DNA of 64,000 bases from Chitinimonas koreensis (GCF_014353015.1 NZ_CP060704.1:62001-126000); one strand, 5' to 3'. Counted from the first letter of the stretch, positions 38,676 to 48,425 are shown. Translations and numbers: made by a program. Notes: generated by a model not told the origin, from the letters alone.

Positions 38676-39950
38676 CTAGGCCCGCGGCCGCTTGATGACC
38701 TGGACGCCGAGCTGCTTGAGTTTGCGGTAGAGGTGCGTCCGTTCGAGCCCGACCTTGTCCGCCACGCGGCTCATATTGCCGCCCTCGAGGCCGATGTGGT
38801 GCTCGAAGTAGGCGCGCTCGAACTCGTCGCGCGCCTCGCGCAGCGGCTGGTCGAAGTTGAACTGCGGGCCGGCCGCGATGACGGCCTGCGCGCGCGGCGG
38901 CGAGAACTGCGCCAGCACGCGGCTGACCGGCGCGGCGTCGATGTCGCTGTCGGTCGAGGTCAGCGCCAGGCTCTTGACGATGTTGTGCAGCTGCTCGTGG
39001 TTGCCCGGCCAGTCGTGCTGGCGCAAGGCGTTGAGCGCGGCCGAGCTGAAGCGGCGCGGGCCGGTCTTGTTGGCCTCGACCACGCTGGCCAGGATGTGCT
39101 CGGCCAGCTCCGGGATGTCGTCGCGGTGCTCGCGCAGCGCGGGCAGCGGCACCACCAGTTGCGACAGGTAGGTGAACAGCGCCGGGTCGAAGCGGTCGAT
39201 CAGCTCGGGCAGGCTCTTCGAGGTCGCGCAGATCAGCCGCACATTGTGCTTGTCCAGCCGCGGCAGCAGCGCCACCAGCGCGGCCTGGGCGCGCCGCTCG
39301 TAGTGGCCGATGTCGCGCAGGAACAGCGTGCCGTTGGCGGCGCGGGCGACCAGGTCGGCGCCGCTCTCGACCAGCGCGTCCTGGCTGTCGGGCGCGACGA
39401 AGGGCGCGGTCGGCGGCGTCAGGTAGCGCGCGCAGGTGACGAAGCCGCTGCCCGGCTCGCCGGTCATCAGGAGCGGAAACGACAGGCTCTGCGCCTGGTC
39501 GAGCTGCTTCTTGAGGATCAGGATCTGCGGGCTCTTGCCCAGCGCGGCCAGCGAATTCTCGGCCACCTTGGGTTGCACCTCGCCGTGCTTGAGCGCGCGC
39601 TTCACGGTGGCCAGCAGCTTCTGCAGGCCGATCGGCTTCTCGAGGAAGTCGAACGCGCCGATGCGGGTAGCCTCGACCGCGGTGTCGATGGTGGCGTGGC
39701 CGGACATCATCACCACCGGCATGGTCAGCTGGCCGTTGCTGGCCCACTCCTTGAGCAAGGTCACGCCATCGGTGTCGGGCATCCAGATGTCGAGCAGGAC
39801 CAGCGCCGGGCGGCCCTGGTTGCGGATCTGGCGGGCCTGGGCCGCGTTTTCGGCCACCGCGACGCGATAGCCTTCGTCCTGCAGGATTTCCGACAGCAAT
39901 TCACGGATGCCGATCTCGTCGTCGACGATCAGGATGTCGTTACTACCCAC
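38676..39950 (-). CDS. ntrX: NtrX-like response regulator with a degenerate AAA+ domain
   Basis: A 424-residue regulator. The receiver (1-120) is normal, with phospho-acceptor Asp in LVLLDIWMPDTDG. The central AAA+ domain is shortened and altered: Walker A reads GEPGSGFVTCAR without the usual lysine, Walker B reads TLFLRDIGH, and the GAFTGA loop is missing. The C-terminal Fis-type helix-turn-helix (GGNMSRVADKVGLERTHLYR) is intact. It should bind DNA but probably cannot drive sigma-54. Its start overlaps the ntrY end by 8 bp. Confidence 0.92.
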   Translation of the reverse strand: MGSNDILIVDDEIGIRELLSEILQDEGYRVAVAENAAQARQIRNQGRPALVLLDIWMPDTDGVTLLKEWASNGQLTMPVVMMSGHATIDTAVEATRIGAFDFLEKPIGLQKLLATVKRALKHGEVQPKVAENSLAALGKSPQILILKKQLDQAQSLSFPLLMTGEPGSGFVTCARYLTPPTAPFVAPDSQDALVESGADLVARAANGTLFLRDIGHYERRAQAALVALLPRLDKHNVRLICATSKSLPELIDRFDPALFTYLSQLVVPLPALREHRDDIPELAEHILASVVEANKTGPRRFSSAALNALRQHDWPGNHEQLHNIVKSLALTSTDSDIDAAPVSRVLAQFSPPRAQAVIAAGPQFNFDQPLREARDEFERAYFEHHIGLEGGNMSRVADKVGLERTHLYRKLKQLGVQVIKRPRA

Positions 39951-42096
39951 TCGTTCTCTCCCCTGTTTGATCTGCGATCGGCAGATCGATACGGACGCAG
40001 GCGCCGTGCGGCTCCACGTTGAAGGCCGCGATCTGGCCGTGATGTTCGTCGATGATTTTCTTCACCACGGCCAGGCCGAGCCCGGTGCCCTTCTGCTTGG
40101 TTGTTGCATAGGGCTCGAAGACACGTTGCAAAATTGCCTCGTCGAAACCCGGACCGTTGTCTTCGACCGACAATCGTACCGTTTTCCCGCGTCGTTCGGT
40201 ACGCAGCTTGATGCGCGCGAAGATATCTTCGCCGACCGCCTCCTGCGCGTTCTTGAGCAGGTTGTGCACCACCTGGCGCAGCCGGGTCGGGTCGGCCATC
40301 ACGCGGAGCGCATCCTCGCCCACCGTTTCGCGTTCGACCGGAGCGCTCTCGTACAGCACCATCACCTCGTCCAGCAGCGCGCGCAGATCGACCGGCACCA
40401 GCTGCAGCGAGGGCTGGCGCGCGTATTCGCGGAATTCGTCGACCATCCGCTTGAGCGCGCCGACCTGGGCCACGATGGTGTGGGTCGAGCGCGTCAGCAC
40501 CTCGCGGCCTGGATCGTCGAGCTTGTCCGCCAGCTTGAATTCGAGCCGCTCGGCGGCCAGCTGGATCGGCGTCAGCGGATTGCGGATCTCGTGCGCCAGC
40601 CGCTTGGCCACCTCGCCCCAGGCGGCGTCGCGCTGGGCGCGCAGCAGGTCGGTGACGTCGTCGAACACCACCACCGCGCCGCGCCGTTCGCCCTCGGCGA
40701 TCAGCCGCGCGCCGTGGGTCAGCAGGATGCGGGTGCTGCCCTCGAACGGCAGCTCGAGCTGGCGGTGCCAGTCGCCGTCGATCTCGCCGAAGGCCGCCAT
40801 CATGCCCTCGGCGAAGCCGGCCAGGTGCGGGAAGCGCTCGGGCCACAGCTCGAGCCGCAGGCCGTCGAGCCGCTCGATCTCGGCATGCAGGATCGCCTCG
40901 GCGCTGAGGTTGGCGGCGCGCAGCTTCCAGCGCTCGTCGAAGGTCAGCACGCCGGCGGTCAGGCTGGCCAGCACGGTCTCGAGGTAGGCCTTGGCCGCCA
41001 CCGTTTCGCGCTGCTCGCGCTCGAGCTGGTCGCGCGCCTCCGACAGCTGCCGCGTCATGCGGTTGAAGCTGTGCGTGAGCGTGCCGAGCTCGTCCTGGCT
41101 CACCACCGGCTGCACCTGCGAATAGTCGCCCTGCGCCACCGCGCGCGTGCCGGCCGCCAGCACGGTGAGCGGCGCGGCGAGCTTTTCCGACAGGAACATG
41201 CCGAGCACCACCGCGGCCAGCAGCGCCATCAGCAGCGCCAGCGTCAGCGTCAGGCCGTAGCTCTTCTTCAGCACCGAGCGCGACAGCGACAGCAGCTTGT
41301 AGTTGTTGCGCATCTCCTCGACCTGCTCGGCGTCGCGCGCCAGCTGGCGCGGCACCGGCTGGATCAGCTGCAGCGCGCGCGTCTCGACGCCGATGCCGCT
41401 GCCGTAGCTCGGGTTCACCGGCACGATCACGCGCAGGCTCAGGCCGTAGCTCGGCGTCGATTCGAGCTCGCGGTAGGGCTGCTGCGCCAGCACCTGCTTG
41501 AGCACGTTGCGCTCGGGCACCAGCGGCACCGGGTTGGCGTATTCGTCGCCGACGTGGGCGATCACCCGGCCGCGGCCGTCGAACAGGCTGGCCTCCTGCA
41601 CGTTGTACTGCTCGCGCAGCCGCGACAGCGTGGTCAGCGCCTGGGCGTCGAAATCGCCGGCCAGCTCGCCGGCCATGTAGTGGGCCTTCTGCTTGAGGTC
41701 GTCGAGCGAATAGTCGAGTGCCTTGCGGCCGAGGTTCAGGCCGCTGTCGAGCGCGCTGTCGACGCGCACGTCGAACCAGGTCTCGATCGACTTGGTGAGG
41801 AACTGCACCGACAGCGTGTAGACCAGCGCGCCGGGCAGCACCGCCACCAGCGCGAACATCAGGGTGAGCCGCCAGGCCAGGCGCGAACCGAACAGCCGGG
41901 CGCTGACCTGGCGCCGCAGCTTCAGGAGCCGCGTCGCCACCAGCGCGGCGAGGCCGACGATCATCAGGATGTTGAGGCCGAGCAGCGGCTCGTAATAGCG
42001 GCCGAACACGGTCGAATTGCCGGCCGCGGTGGCGAGCAGGAACAGCAGGATGACGCCCAGCGAGCCGAGCAGGATCAGGGTATTGCGAACGGGCAT
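39943..42096 (-). CDS. ntrY: NtrY-like membrane sensor histidine kinase
   Basis: A 717-residue sensor. Three or four N-terminal helices are followed by a periplasmic loop, a HAMP region (EKLAAPLTVLAAGTRAVAQG), a PAS domain, an H-box AKRLAHEIRNPLTPIQLAAE and an HATPase with HNLLKNAQEAVGED and GTGLGLAVVKKIIDEHHG. It probably phosphorylates NtrX. In related bacteria this pair responds to redox, oxygen or nitrogen state. It starts 11 bp after the DUF4390 gene. Confidence 0.94.
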   Translation of the reverse strand: MPVRNTLILLGSLGVILLFLLATAAGNSTVFGRYYEPLLGLNILMIVGLAALVATRLLKLRRQVSARLFGSRLAWRLTLMFALVAVLPGALVYTLSVQFLTKSIETWFDVRVDSALDSGLNLGRKALDYSLDDLKQKAHYMAGELAGDFDAQALTTLSRLREQYNVQEASLFDGRGRVIAHVGDEYANPVPLVPERNVLKQVLAQQPYRELESTPSYGLSLRVIVPVNPSYGSGIGVETRALQLIQPVPRQLARDAEQVEEMRNNYKLLSLSRSVLKKSYGLTLTLALLMALLAAVVLGMFLSEKLAAPLTVLAAGTRAVAQGDYSQVQPVVSQDELGTLTHSFNRMTRQLSEARDQLEREQRETVAAKAYLETVLASLTAGVLTFDERWKLRAANLSAEAILHAEIERLDGLRLELWPERFPHLAGFAEGMMAAFGEIDGDWHRQLELPFEGSTRILLTHGARLIAEGERRGAVVVFDDVTDLLRAQRDAAWGEVAKRLAHEIRNPLTPIQLAAERLEFKLADKLDDPGREVLTRSTHTIVAQVGALKRMVDEFREYARQPSLQLVPVDLRALLDEVMVLYESAPVERETVGEDALRVMADPTRLRQVVHNLLKNAQEAVGEDIFARIKLRTERRGKTVRLSVEDNGPGFDEAILQRVFEPYATTKQKGTGLGLAVVKKIIDEHHGQIAAFNVEPHGACVRIDLPIADQTGERTSG

Positions 42097-42107
42097 GGGG
42101 ACCTGCG

Positions 42108-42701
42108 CTATTTCGCTTCGCCGAATTCGACGGCGGTCGTGGCGGACTCGAGCGTCCAGTCGTCGCCGAGCAGGCTCAGCTGCAGCGGCTTGGGCAGCCT
42201 GGAGGTATCGAGCCGCATCGTCAGCTCGCCGGCGAAGCGGCTGTCGAGCTTGCGGGTGACCGAGCCGCGCTCGGCGACCTGCCAGTCGCGCACCACGCCG
42301 AGCCCGCGCAGCGCCTCGCTGAGGGTGTCGTAACTCTGGTAGAGGGTGCCGACGCCGACGCGGTAGCTGCGCGTCAGCGCGTGGTAGGACAGCTTGTATT
42401 CGATGCGCGCGGTGGGATTGAACCAGTCGGCCATGCGTCGCCAGGCCCAGTACCAGCGCGGCTTGGTGAGGGTGAACTCGACCGCGAACACCAGCGGGAC
42501 GCCGGCCAGCAGCGCGTTCTCGTGCACCGCGTCGAGGCTCACCACGTAGCGCGCGTCGAGCGCCAGCCGGCCTTCGCTCTCGAGCCCGGCCGCGCTTTCG
42601 AGCCGGATGCCGGCCGCGCCCGCCTGCGCCATGAGCAGGCCGGCCAGCAAGGCCAGCAGGCTAAGTCGGAGTCTTGTACAGCAGCGCGTAAAAAAACCCA
42701 T
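42108..42701 (-). CDS. exported DUF4390 protein
   Basis: A 197-residue protein with signal peptide (RLRLSLLALLAGLLMAQAGA). Family features WYWAWRRMADWFNPTARIEY and YRVGVGTLYQSYDTLSEAL are present. It is always found between rsmB and ntrY in this group, which hints at a role with the sensor NtrY in the periplasm; that is inference. Its start overlaps the end of rsmB by about 41 bp. Confidence 0.88.
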   Translation of the reverse strand: MGFFTRCCTRLRLSLLALLAGLLMAQAGAAGIRLESAAGLESEGRLALDARYVVSLDAVHENALLAGVPLVFAVEFTLTKPRWYWAWRRMADWFNPTARIEYKLSYHALTRSYRVGVGTLYQSYDTLSEALRGLGVVRDWQVAERGSVTRKLDSRFAGELTMRLDTSRLPKPLQLSLLGDDWTLESATTAVEFGEAK

Positions 42702-43935
42702 CGTGGCGATCGTTCGGCAGCAGTTGCCCGTCGTCGGGTAGGTGATCCGGCAAGGGCAGCCGCCGGGCGTCGGCATGACGCGAGAGGAAGTCGGCGACCT
42801 GTTGTTGATTTTCCTGCGGAAAGACCGAGCAGGTTACGTAAAGCAGTTTACCACCCGGTTTCAGGCAGCCCCACAGCGCCGCCAGTATGGCCGCCTGTTG
42901 CGTGGCGAATTGCGCGAAATCGTCGGGTCGGCGCAACCACTTGATGTCCGGATGGCGCCGCGCCACGCCGGCGGCCGAGCACGGCACGTCGGCCAGGATG
43001 CGGTCGAACGGCTGGCCGTCCCACCAGCCTGCCGGTTGACCGGCGTCGCCGACCTTGAGTTCGGCGGCGAGGCCCAATCGCTCGAGATTGGAGGCGACGC
43101 GGCGCAGCCGCTCGGCGTCGGCGTCGAGCGCGGTCAGCGTGCAGTCGGCCAGCTCGAGCAGGTGGCCGGTCTTGCCGCCCGGCGCACAGCAGGCGTCGAG
43201 CACCCGCATGCCGTCGGCGACGTCGAGCAGCGGCGCGGCCCATTGCGCGCCGATGTCCTGCACCGAGCAGGCGCCGTCCTGGAAGCGCGGCAACCGCTCG
43301 ATCGGCACCGGCTGGGCCAGGCGCAGGCCGGCCGCGCCATCGGCCGCGGCGGCCAGGCCTTCCGCCTCGAGCTCCGCGAGATAGGCCTCGCGCGTCCCCT
43401 GGCGCAGGTTCACCCGCAGGCTCATCGGCGGATGCTGGTCGTTGGCCGCCAGCACTGCCTGCCAATGTTCCGGATAGGCTTCCCTCATCGCCGCGACCCA
43501 CCAGCCGGGATGATTCCAGCGCGCGCGCTCGTCCTGCCGCGCCGCGGCCAGCAGTTCGTCCTTGCGGCGCAGGAAGTTGCGCAGCACCGCGTTGACCAGG
43601 CCCTTGCCGCGGCCGGCCTGGATGCGCGAGGCGACCTTGACCGCATGGTCGACGATCGCGTGCGGCGCGGCGCGGCCCCAGCCGAGCTGGTACAGGCCGG
43701 TCGCCAGCAACGCGCGCAGCGCCGGGTCGGTGTCCGGCCGGCTCAGCAGCTGGCCGAGCATGAATTCGATCTCGCCCCAGCGCCGCAGCGTGCCGTAGCT
43801 GATGTCCTGGATCGCGGCGCGCTGGCGCGGTTCGAGCGCCTCGCGGCTACGCTGGCGCGCCAGCACGTCGGTCAGGTTGCGGCCGTCGAGCACGGCGGCC
43901 ACGGCTTCGCTGGCGAGTTTCTGGGTCACGTACAT
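42661..43935 (-). CDS. rsmB: 16S rRNA (cytosine(967)-C(5))-methyltransferase
   Basis: A 424-residue enzyme. The N-terminal NusB-like RNA-binding domain (about 1-135) contains AIQDISYGTLRRWGEIEFML and APHAIVDHAVKVASR. The methyltransferase part has VLDACCAPGGKTGHLLEL, the catalytic cysteine in DVPCSAAGVARRHPDIKWLR and LLYVTCSVFPQENQQQV. It methylates C967 of 16S rRNA. Full length. Confidence 0.96.
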   Translation of the reverse strand: MYVTQKLASEAVAAVLDGRNLTDVLARQRSREALEPRQRAAIQDISYGTLRRWGEIEFMLGQLLSRPDTDPALRALLATGLYQLGWGRAAPHAIVDHAVKVASRIQAGRGKGLVNAVLRNFLRRKDELLAAARQDERARWNHPGWWVAAMREAYPEHWQAVLAANDQHPPMSLRVNLRQGTREAYLAELEAEGLAAAADGAAGLRLAQPVPIERLPRFQDGACSVQDIGAQWAAPLLDVADGMRVLDACCAPGGKTGHLLELADCTLTALDADAERLRRVASNLERLGLAAELKVGDAGQPAGWWDGQPFDRILADVPCSAAGVARRHPDIKWLRRPDDFAQFATQQAAILAALWGCLKPGGKLLYVTCSVFPQENQQQVADFLSRHADARRLPLPDHLPDDGQLLPNDRHDGFFYALLYKTPT

Positions 43936-43965
43936 AAGGTGGCGATTTCCGGTGGTGCAAATGAA

Positions 43966-43990
43966 AGGACGGGGCGAGGCGCCCCGTCCT
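43966..43990 (-). terminator. terminator-like hairpin between htpX and rsmB
   Basis: A perfect 11-bp stem, aggacggggcg / cgccccgtcct, with a 3-nt loop, followed on the minus strand by tttcattt. It lies 50 bp after the htpX stop. Confidence 0.65.
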
Positions 43991-44039
43991 GTGTCCATGG
44001 TAGCGCGCCGGGCCGGCCGGCGCGGCGCTCGTGTCCTGC

Positions 44040-44902
44040 TCAGTACCGCCTGCCGGCCGCCATCGCCCGCAGCCGCGCCACGCGCTCCTCGGTGCGCGGG
44101 TGGGTACGGAACAGCTCGGTCATGCCGCCGCCGTGCAGCGGGTTGACGATCATCATCTGCGCGGTCTCGGGTGGGCCTCGGCGGCGTGCAGCGGCAGCCC
44201 CTGCGCATAGCGCTCGATCTTCAGCAGCGCGTCGGCCAGCGCGCCCGGGTCGCCGCCGATCGCGGCCCCGCCGGCGTCGGCGCCGAATTCGCGCGAGCGC
44301 GAGATCGCCAGCTGGATCAGCATCGCCGCCACCGGCGCGAAGATCATCACCAGCAGCGCCACCAGCGGATTGACGCCGCCGCCCTCCTCGTCGCGCTGGC
44401 CGCCGGTGAAGAACATGGCGAAGTTGGCCAGCGCCGAGATCGCCCCGGCGATCGAGGCCGAGATGGTCGAGATCAGCGTGTCGCGGTGCTTCACGTGGGC
44501 CAGCTCGTGCGCCATCACGCCGCGCAGCTCGCGCGCGGTGAGCACCCGCATGATGCCGGTGGTGGCCGCCACCGCGGCGTGCTCGGGGCTGCGGCCGGTG
44601 GCGAAGGCGTTCGGCTGCGCCTCGTCGATGATGTAGACGCGCGGCATCGGCAGGCCGGCGCGCTGCGCCAGCTCGGCGATCATGGCGTGGAATTCGGGCG
44701 CGCTGCGGGCGTCGACCTCGCGCGCGTCGTACATGCGCAGCACCATGTCGGCGCTGAACCACCAGGCCCAGATATTCATCGCGCCGCCGAACAGCAGCGC
44801 CACCAGCATGCCGGTGCGGCCGCCGAGCACCAGGCCGATCGCGCCGAACAGCGCCACGAAGGCCGCCATCAGGAGCGTGGTCTTGAACCAGTTGCCGAAC
44901 AT
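44040..44902 (-). pseudogene. htpX: protease HtpX homologue, one-base frameshift as read
   Basis: An M48 membrane zinc protease for membrane protein quality control. N-terminal helices, NAFATGRSPEHAAVAATTGI and HEXXH in VMAHELAHVKHRD are in one frame down to HAAEAHP near 44172. The conserved end (ETAQMMIVNPLHGGGMTELF, THPRTEERVARLRAMA) is in the next frame. One extra G in the ccgaga stretch gives a normal 287-residue HtpX. Everything else is intact, so an assembly deletion is the simplest reading. Confidence 0.9.
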
Positions 44903-44997
44903 CGTCTCGTCCTCCGGATTGCAAGGCGCCCGATCGGCGCCGTCCCTGCTTAGATGGGGCCGGGCTCCAGGGAATTCAATGATTTAGCGCCGCGCGC

Positions 44998-45930
44998 TCA
45001 GCCCAGCAGCTCGCCGACCGCCGGCGCGCCGCCGGCAAGGAAGGCCTGTGCCGGCAGCCGCTTGCCGCCGGGCCGCTGCAGCTCGGTCAGCCGCAGCACG
45101 CCGGCGCCGGTGGCGACCCGGATGCCGTGCGCGTCGGCCGACAGCACTTCGCCCGGCCGGCCCGCGACGGCGCCGTCGGCCTCGGCCACGCCGGCCCAGC
45201 ATTTGACGATCGCCTCGCCGTGCCGCGCAGTGCAGCCGGGGAAGGGATCGAAGGCGCGCAGATTGCGGGCCAGCTGCTCGGCCGGCAGGGTCCAGTCGAT
45301 CGCCGCCTCGTCCTTGCGGATCTTCTCGGCATAGGTCACGCCCTCGGCCGGCTGCGGCACGGCGGCCGCCTGCAGCGCAGGCAGCCGGGCCAGCGCCTCG
45401 ACGATCGCGCGGGCGCCCTCGGCCGCCAGCTTGTCGTGCAGGCTGGCGGCGGTGTCGTTTGGCAGGATGGCTACAGGGTGCGTGCTCAGCATCGCGCCGG
45501 TATCGAGGCCGGCGTCCATCTGCATGACGGTGATGCCGGTTTCGCCGTCGCCGGCCTGGATCGCGCGCTGGATCGGCGCTGCACCGCGCCAGCGCGGCAG
45601 CAGCGAGGCGTGGATGTTGAGGCAGCCGTGGCGCGGCAGGTCGAGCACCGCCTGCGGCAGGATGATGCCGTAGGCCGCCACCACCATCAGCTCGGCCTCG
45701 ACCGCCGCCACCGGCGCCTGCTGCTCGGCCGTGCGCAGCCGCTCGGGCTGGTAGACGGCGATGCCGTGGCGCTCGGCCAGTTGCTTGACCGGCGAAGCGA
45801 CCAGCTTCATGCCGCGGCCGGCCGGCCGATCGGGCTGGGTCAGCACCAGCGGCACCTCGTGCCCGGCGGCGAGCAGCGCATCGAGCGCCGCGGCGGCGAA
45901 ATCCGGCGTGCCGGCGAAGATCAGTTTCAT
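44998..45930 (-). CDS. fmt: methionyl-tRNA formyltransferase
   Basis: A 310-residue enzyme. N-terminal formyltransferase domain: MKLIFAGTPDFAAAALDALL, DRPAGRGMKL, and the catalytic CLNIHASLLPRWRGAAPIQR; then DTGAML and a C-terminal tRNA-binding OB domain with KIRKDEAAIDW. It formylates Met-tRNA-fMet. Normally directly after def; here a K repeat separates them. The start at 45930 lacks a clear ribosome binding site. Confidence 0.96.
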   Translation of the reverse strand: MKLIFAGTPDFAAAALDALLAAGHEVPLVLTQPDRPAGRGMKLVASPVKQLAERHGIAVYQPERLRTAEQQAPVAAVEAELMVVAAYGIILPQAVLDLPRHGCLNIHASLLPRWRGAAPIQRAIQAGDGETGITVMQMDAGLDTGAMLSTHPVAILPNDTAASLHDKLAAEGARAIVEALARLPALQAAAVPQPAEGVTYAEKIRKDEAAIDWTLPAEQLARNLRAFDPFPGCTARHGEAIVKCWAGVAEADGAVAGRPGEVLSADAHGIRVATGAGVLRLTELQRPGGKRLPAQAFLAGGAPAVGELLG

Positions 45931-46079
45931 GGTGTGTGGGCCATTTATATAAAAGGGGCGAAGGCGAGGCCAAGCCATTGGCGCCGCCTACCTTTTGAAT
46001 GAATTACTTGTCCGTCCGGTGACGATCGGTGCGTAGTTCCGAATCCGCACCCCCATCTATGGAGTGTGGACCATTCTGG

Positions 46080-46222
46080 CTAACGGAGAGCGGACGAGCG
46101 CTAGCGAGGCCCCCTCGCGGCGGCGAGGGCGGGGGAGTAGGGATGAATCAGGTAGACCCGCTGCGTGAATACTCACTGACCTGAAGTCCCCGGCTTGGCC
46201 GGGGACTGAGCTGCCGGTCGAT
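46080..46222 (+). repeat. K-family composite repeat, copy 5
   Basis: Order: gacgagcgctagcgaggccc, cctcgcggcggcgagggcgg, gggagtagggatgaatcagg, spacer, then the stem gtccccggc / gccggggac at 46186-46206. The hairpin is 37 bp after the def stop (minus strand). The rest of the 45931-46243 gap between def and fmt shows nothing else. Confidence 0.85.
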
Positions 46223-46243
46223 TTCACCCGGCCTGCGCAAGGT

Positions 46244-46747
46244 CTAAAGGGTCTTCCGCTGATTCTTCTTCAACTTCACCAGGATCCGGTCGAGCTTGAG
46301 CCGCGACAGCTTCTCGACGAACACCTTGCCGTCCAGATGATCGATTTCGTGCTGAATGCAGATCGCCAGCAAGCCCTCGGCGTCTAGGCGGAAGGAATCG
46401 CCGTTGCGATCGAGCGCCTCGACGGTGACCCGTTCGGCGCGCTCGACTTCTTCGTAAATCCCCGGCACCGACAAACAGCCTTCCTCGAATCGGGTTTTAC
46501 CGTCGAGCGAAATGAGTTTCGGGTTCACCAATGCGATCAGCCCGCTCTTGTCTTCGCTGACGTCGATCACGATCAGGCGCAGATGGCGGTCGACCTGGGT
46601 GGCCGCCAGGCCGATGCCCGGCGCGGCGTACATGGTCTCGGCCATGTCGTCGATCAGCCGGCGGATCTCGTCGTCGACTTTTTCCACCGGCTTGGCCACT
46701 TTATGCAGCCGCTCATCCGGGTAATGCAGGATATTCAGAATCGCCAT
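46244..46747 (-). CDS. def: peptide deformylase
   Basis: A 167-residue metalloenzyme with all three motifs: GIGLAATQV, EGCLSVPG and QHEIDHLDG (two His, one Cys metal ligands). It removes formyl from nascent proteins. It is divergent from the LysM gene and heads the def-fmt-htpX-rsmB-DUF4390-ntrYX group. Confidence 0.97.
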   Translation of the reverse strand: MAILNILHYPDERLHKVAKPVEKVDDEIRRLIDDMAETMYAAPGIGLAATQVDRHLRLIVIDVSEDKSGLIALVNPKLISLDGKTRFEEGCLSVPGIYEEVERAERVTVEALDRNGDSFRLDAEGLLAICIQHEIDHLDGKVFVEKLSRLKLDRILVKLKKNQRKTL

Positions 46748-46850
46748 GTTTTCTTGCTAGCTTAAGTATTTGGATGCAGAATCCGAGCAATTGGATTAAA
46801 TGACCTCGGCATAAAACATTTCGAAGCCGAGTCGAACAAGGAAGCCATCA

Positions 46851-47923
46851 ATGCGCCCGTCCGCAATCCGTTCCAATCTCGTTTCCCGACTGGTATCTGG
46901 CGTCATTATAACGCTGGCGGCCGCACTGCCGGCCCTGGCCGACGAGCTCAAGCTGCAGGACAACGCGCCCGAGCGCTACGTGGTGGTCAAGGGCGATACG
47001 CTGTGGGACATCTCGGGCAAGTTCCTCAAGGATCCGTGGCGCTGGCCGCAGATCTGGAACATGAACCGCGACGAGATCAAGAACCCGCACTGGATCTATC
47101 CGGGCGATGTGATCGTGCTCGACACCAGCGGCGGCAGCCCGCGCCTGCGCCTCTTGGGCAACAAGGACACCGACGGGATGCGCGCCCGGCAGAAGCTCGA
47201 CCCGCGCATCCGCGTCACCCAGTTCGAGCCGCAGGCCGCGCCGGCCATCCCGGCCCAGGCGATCGAGCCGTTCCTGCAGCGCCCGCTGGTGGTCGACGAG
47301 CGGGAATTCGCCAACGCCCGCGCATCGCGCTGGGCCCGGAAGACCGCGTCGCCATCGCGACCGGCGACCGCGCCTACGCGGTGGGCCTCGGCGGCAAGAA
47401 GGGCGACGTCTTCCAGGTGTTCCACGGCGGCAAGGAATTGCGCGATCCGGATACCAAGGAAGTGCTCGGCTACGAAGTCACCTACGTCGGCGAGGCGGTC
47501 AGCCGCGAGGTGGCCGACGTCAGCTCGCTGCAGATCGTCAACACCAACCAGGAAGTGGTGCTGGGCGACCGGCTGATCGCCAAGCCGCCGCGCGAGTTCA
47601 CCAACTACGTGCCGCGCGTGCCCGACAACGACATCCGCGGCAAGGTCATCTCGACCTACGGCGGCGTCAACGATGCCGGCCCCTACACCACGGTGGTGAT
47701 CAACAAGGGCGGCCGCGACGGCCTGGCGCCCGGCCACGTGCTGTACGCCTACAAGGCGCAGCGGCTGGTGCGCAAGGAGAAGCGCGGCGAGGCCGACCTG
47801 TACACGCCGCTCGAGCGCAACGGCAGCGTGTTCATCTACCGCGTGTTCCCCAAGCTGGCCTATGGTCTGGTGCTCGACAGCAACCAGTCGGTCAATCTGC
47901 TCGACGAAGTACGCAAGCCTTGA
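46851..47923 (+). pseudogene. LysM-domain exported protein, one-base frameshift as read
   Basis: A peptidoglycan-binding protein of about 357 residues. Signal peptide VSGVIITLAAALPALA; a LysM domain at about 42-92 (YVVVKGDTLWDISGKFLKDP ... IYPGDVIVLD). The frame is lost at VDEREFANA near 47318 and continues in the next frame as RIALGPEDRVAIATGDRAYA through the conserved C-terminal part (VISTYGGVNDAGPYTTVVIN). One more C in the ccc run at 47317-47319 restores it. It is the usual gene between def and dprA. Confidence 0.9.
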
Positions 47924-47959
47924 GCTTATGCGGACTTTGGCTGTAGCTCAGCCTGCAGT

Positions 47960-48110
47960 GCAAGCGCCCGGCGAAGCCGGGCGTTTGTGTTCGGAGTGGG
48001 CTCGAGCTGCGGCTTGCCCTGATTCATTCCTACTCCCCCGCCCTCGCCGCCGCGAGGGAGCCTCGCTGCGCTCGCCTGGCGCATTTTCAGTCTTCATCGC
48101 AGCTTGGGCT
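47960..48110 (-). repeat. K-family repeat, copy 6 (first of a tandem array)
   Basis: The hairpin cgcccggc-gaa-gccgggcg at 47965-47983 lies 41 bp after the LysM gene stop and is followed by tttgtg. Then come attcattcctactccc and gccctcgccgccgcgaggga, then gcctcgctgcgctcgcctgg, the family order on the minus strand. Confidence 0.85.
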
Positions 48111-48265
48111 GCGGCGCTGCTCTCGGCAAAGCCGGGGTTGCAAGGATGTGAGTGCTCGACCAACGGCGAGCCTTGATTTATCGCGACTCCCCCGCCCTCG
48201 CCGCCGCGAGGGAGCCTCGCTATGCTCGCCTGGTGCATTTTCAGTCTTCATCGCAGCTTGGGCTG
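48111..48265 (-). repeat. K-family repeat, copy 7 (tandem)
   Basis: A second unit about 155 bp on, with cggcaaagccgggg, ttgatttatcgcgactcccc, gccctcgccgccgcgaggga and gcctcgctatgctcgcctgg. It is nearly identical to the next unit over about 120 bp, so the duplication is recent. Confidence 0.85.
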
Positions 48266-48425
48266 CGGCGCTGCCCCGGCAAAGCCGGGGGTTGCGAGGA
48301 TGTGAGTGCTCGACCAACGGCGAGCCTTGATTTATCCCGACTCCCCCCGCCCTCGCCGCCGCGAAGTCCCCGCAAAGTCGCAGACTTTGTGGGGTGGGTC
48401 AGAGGGAGCCTCGCTGCGCTCGCTC
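48266..48425 (-). repeat. K-family repeat, copy 8 (tandem, long form)
   Basis: Third unit, about 156 bp on, with the nested palindrome gcaaagtcgcagactttg inserted in the GC core. The array ends about 95 bp before dprA and fills the 47924-48521 gap. Confidence 0.8.

Noticed and set aside
47960..48425. Possible CRISPR array
   Set aside because: Units are about 155 bp with no short repeat/spacer alternation and no cas genes; they are tandem palindromic elements.
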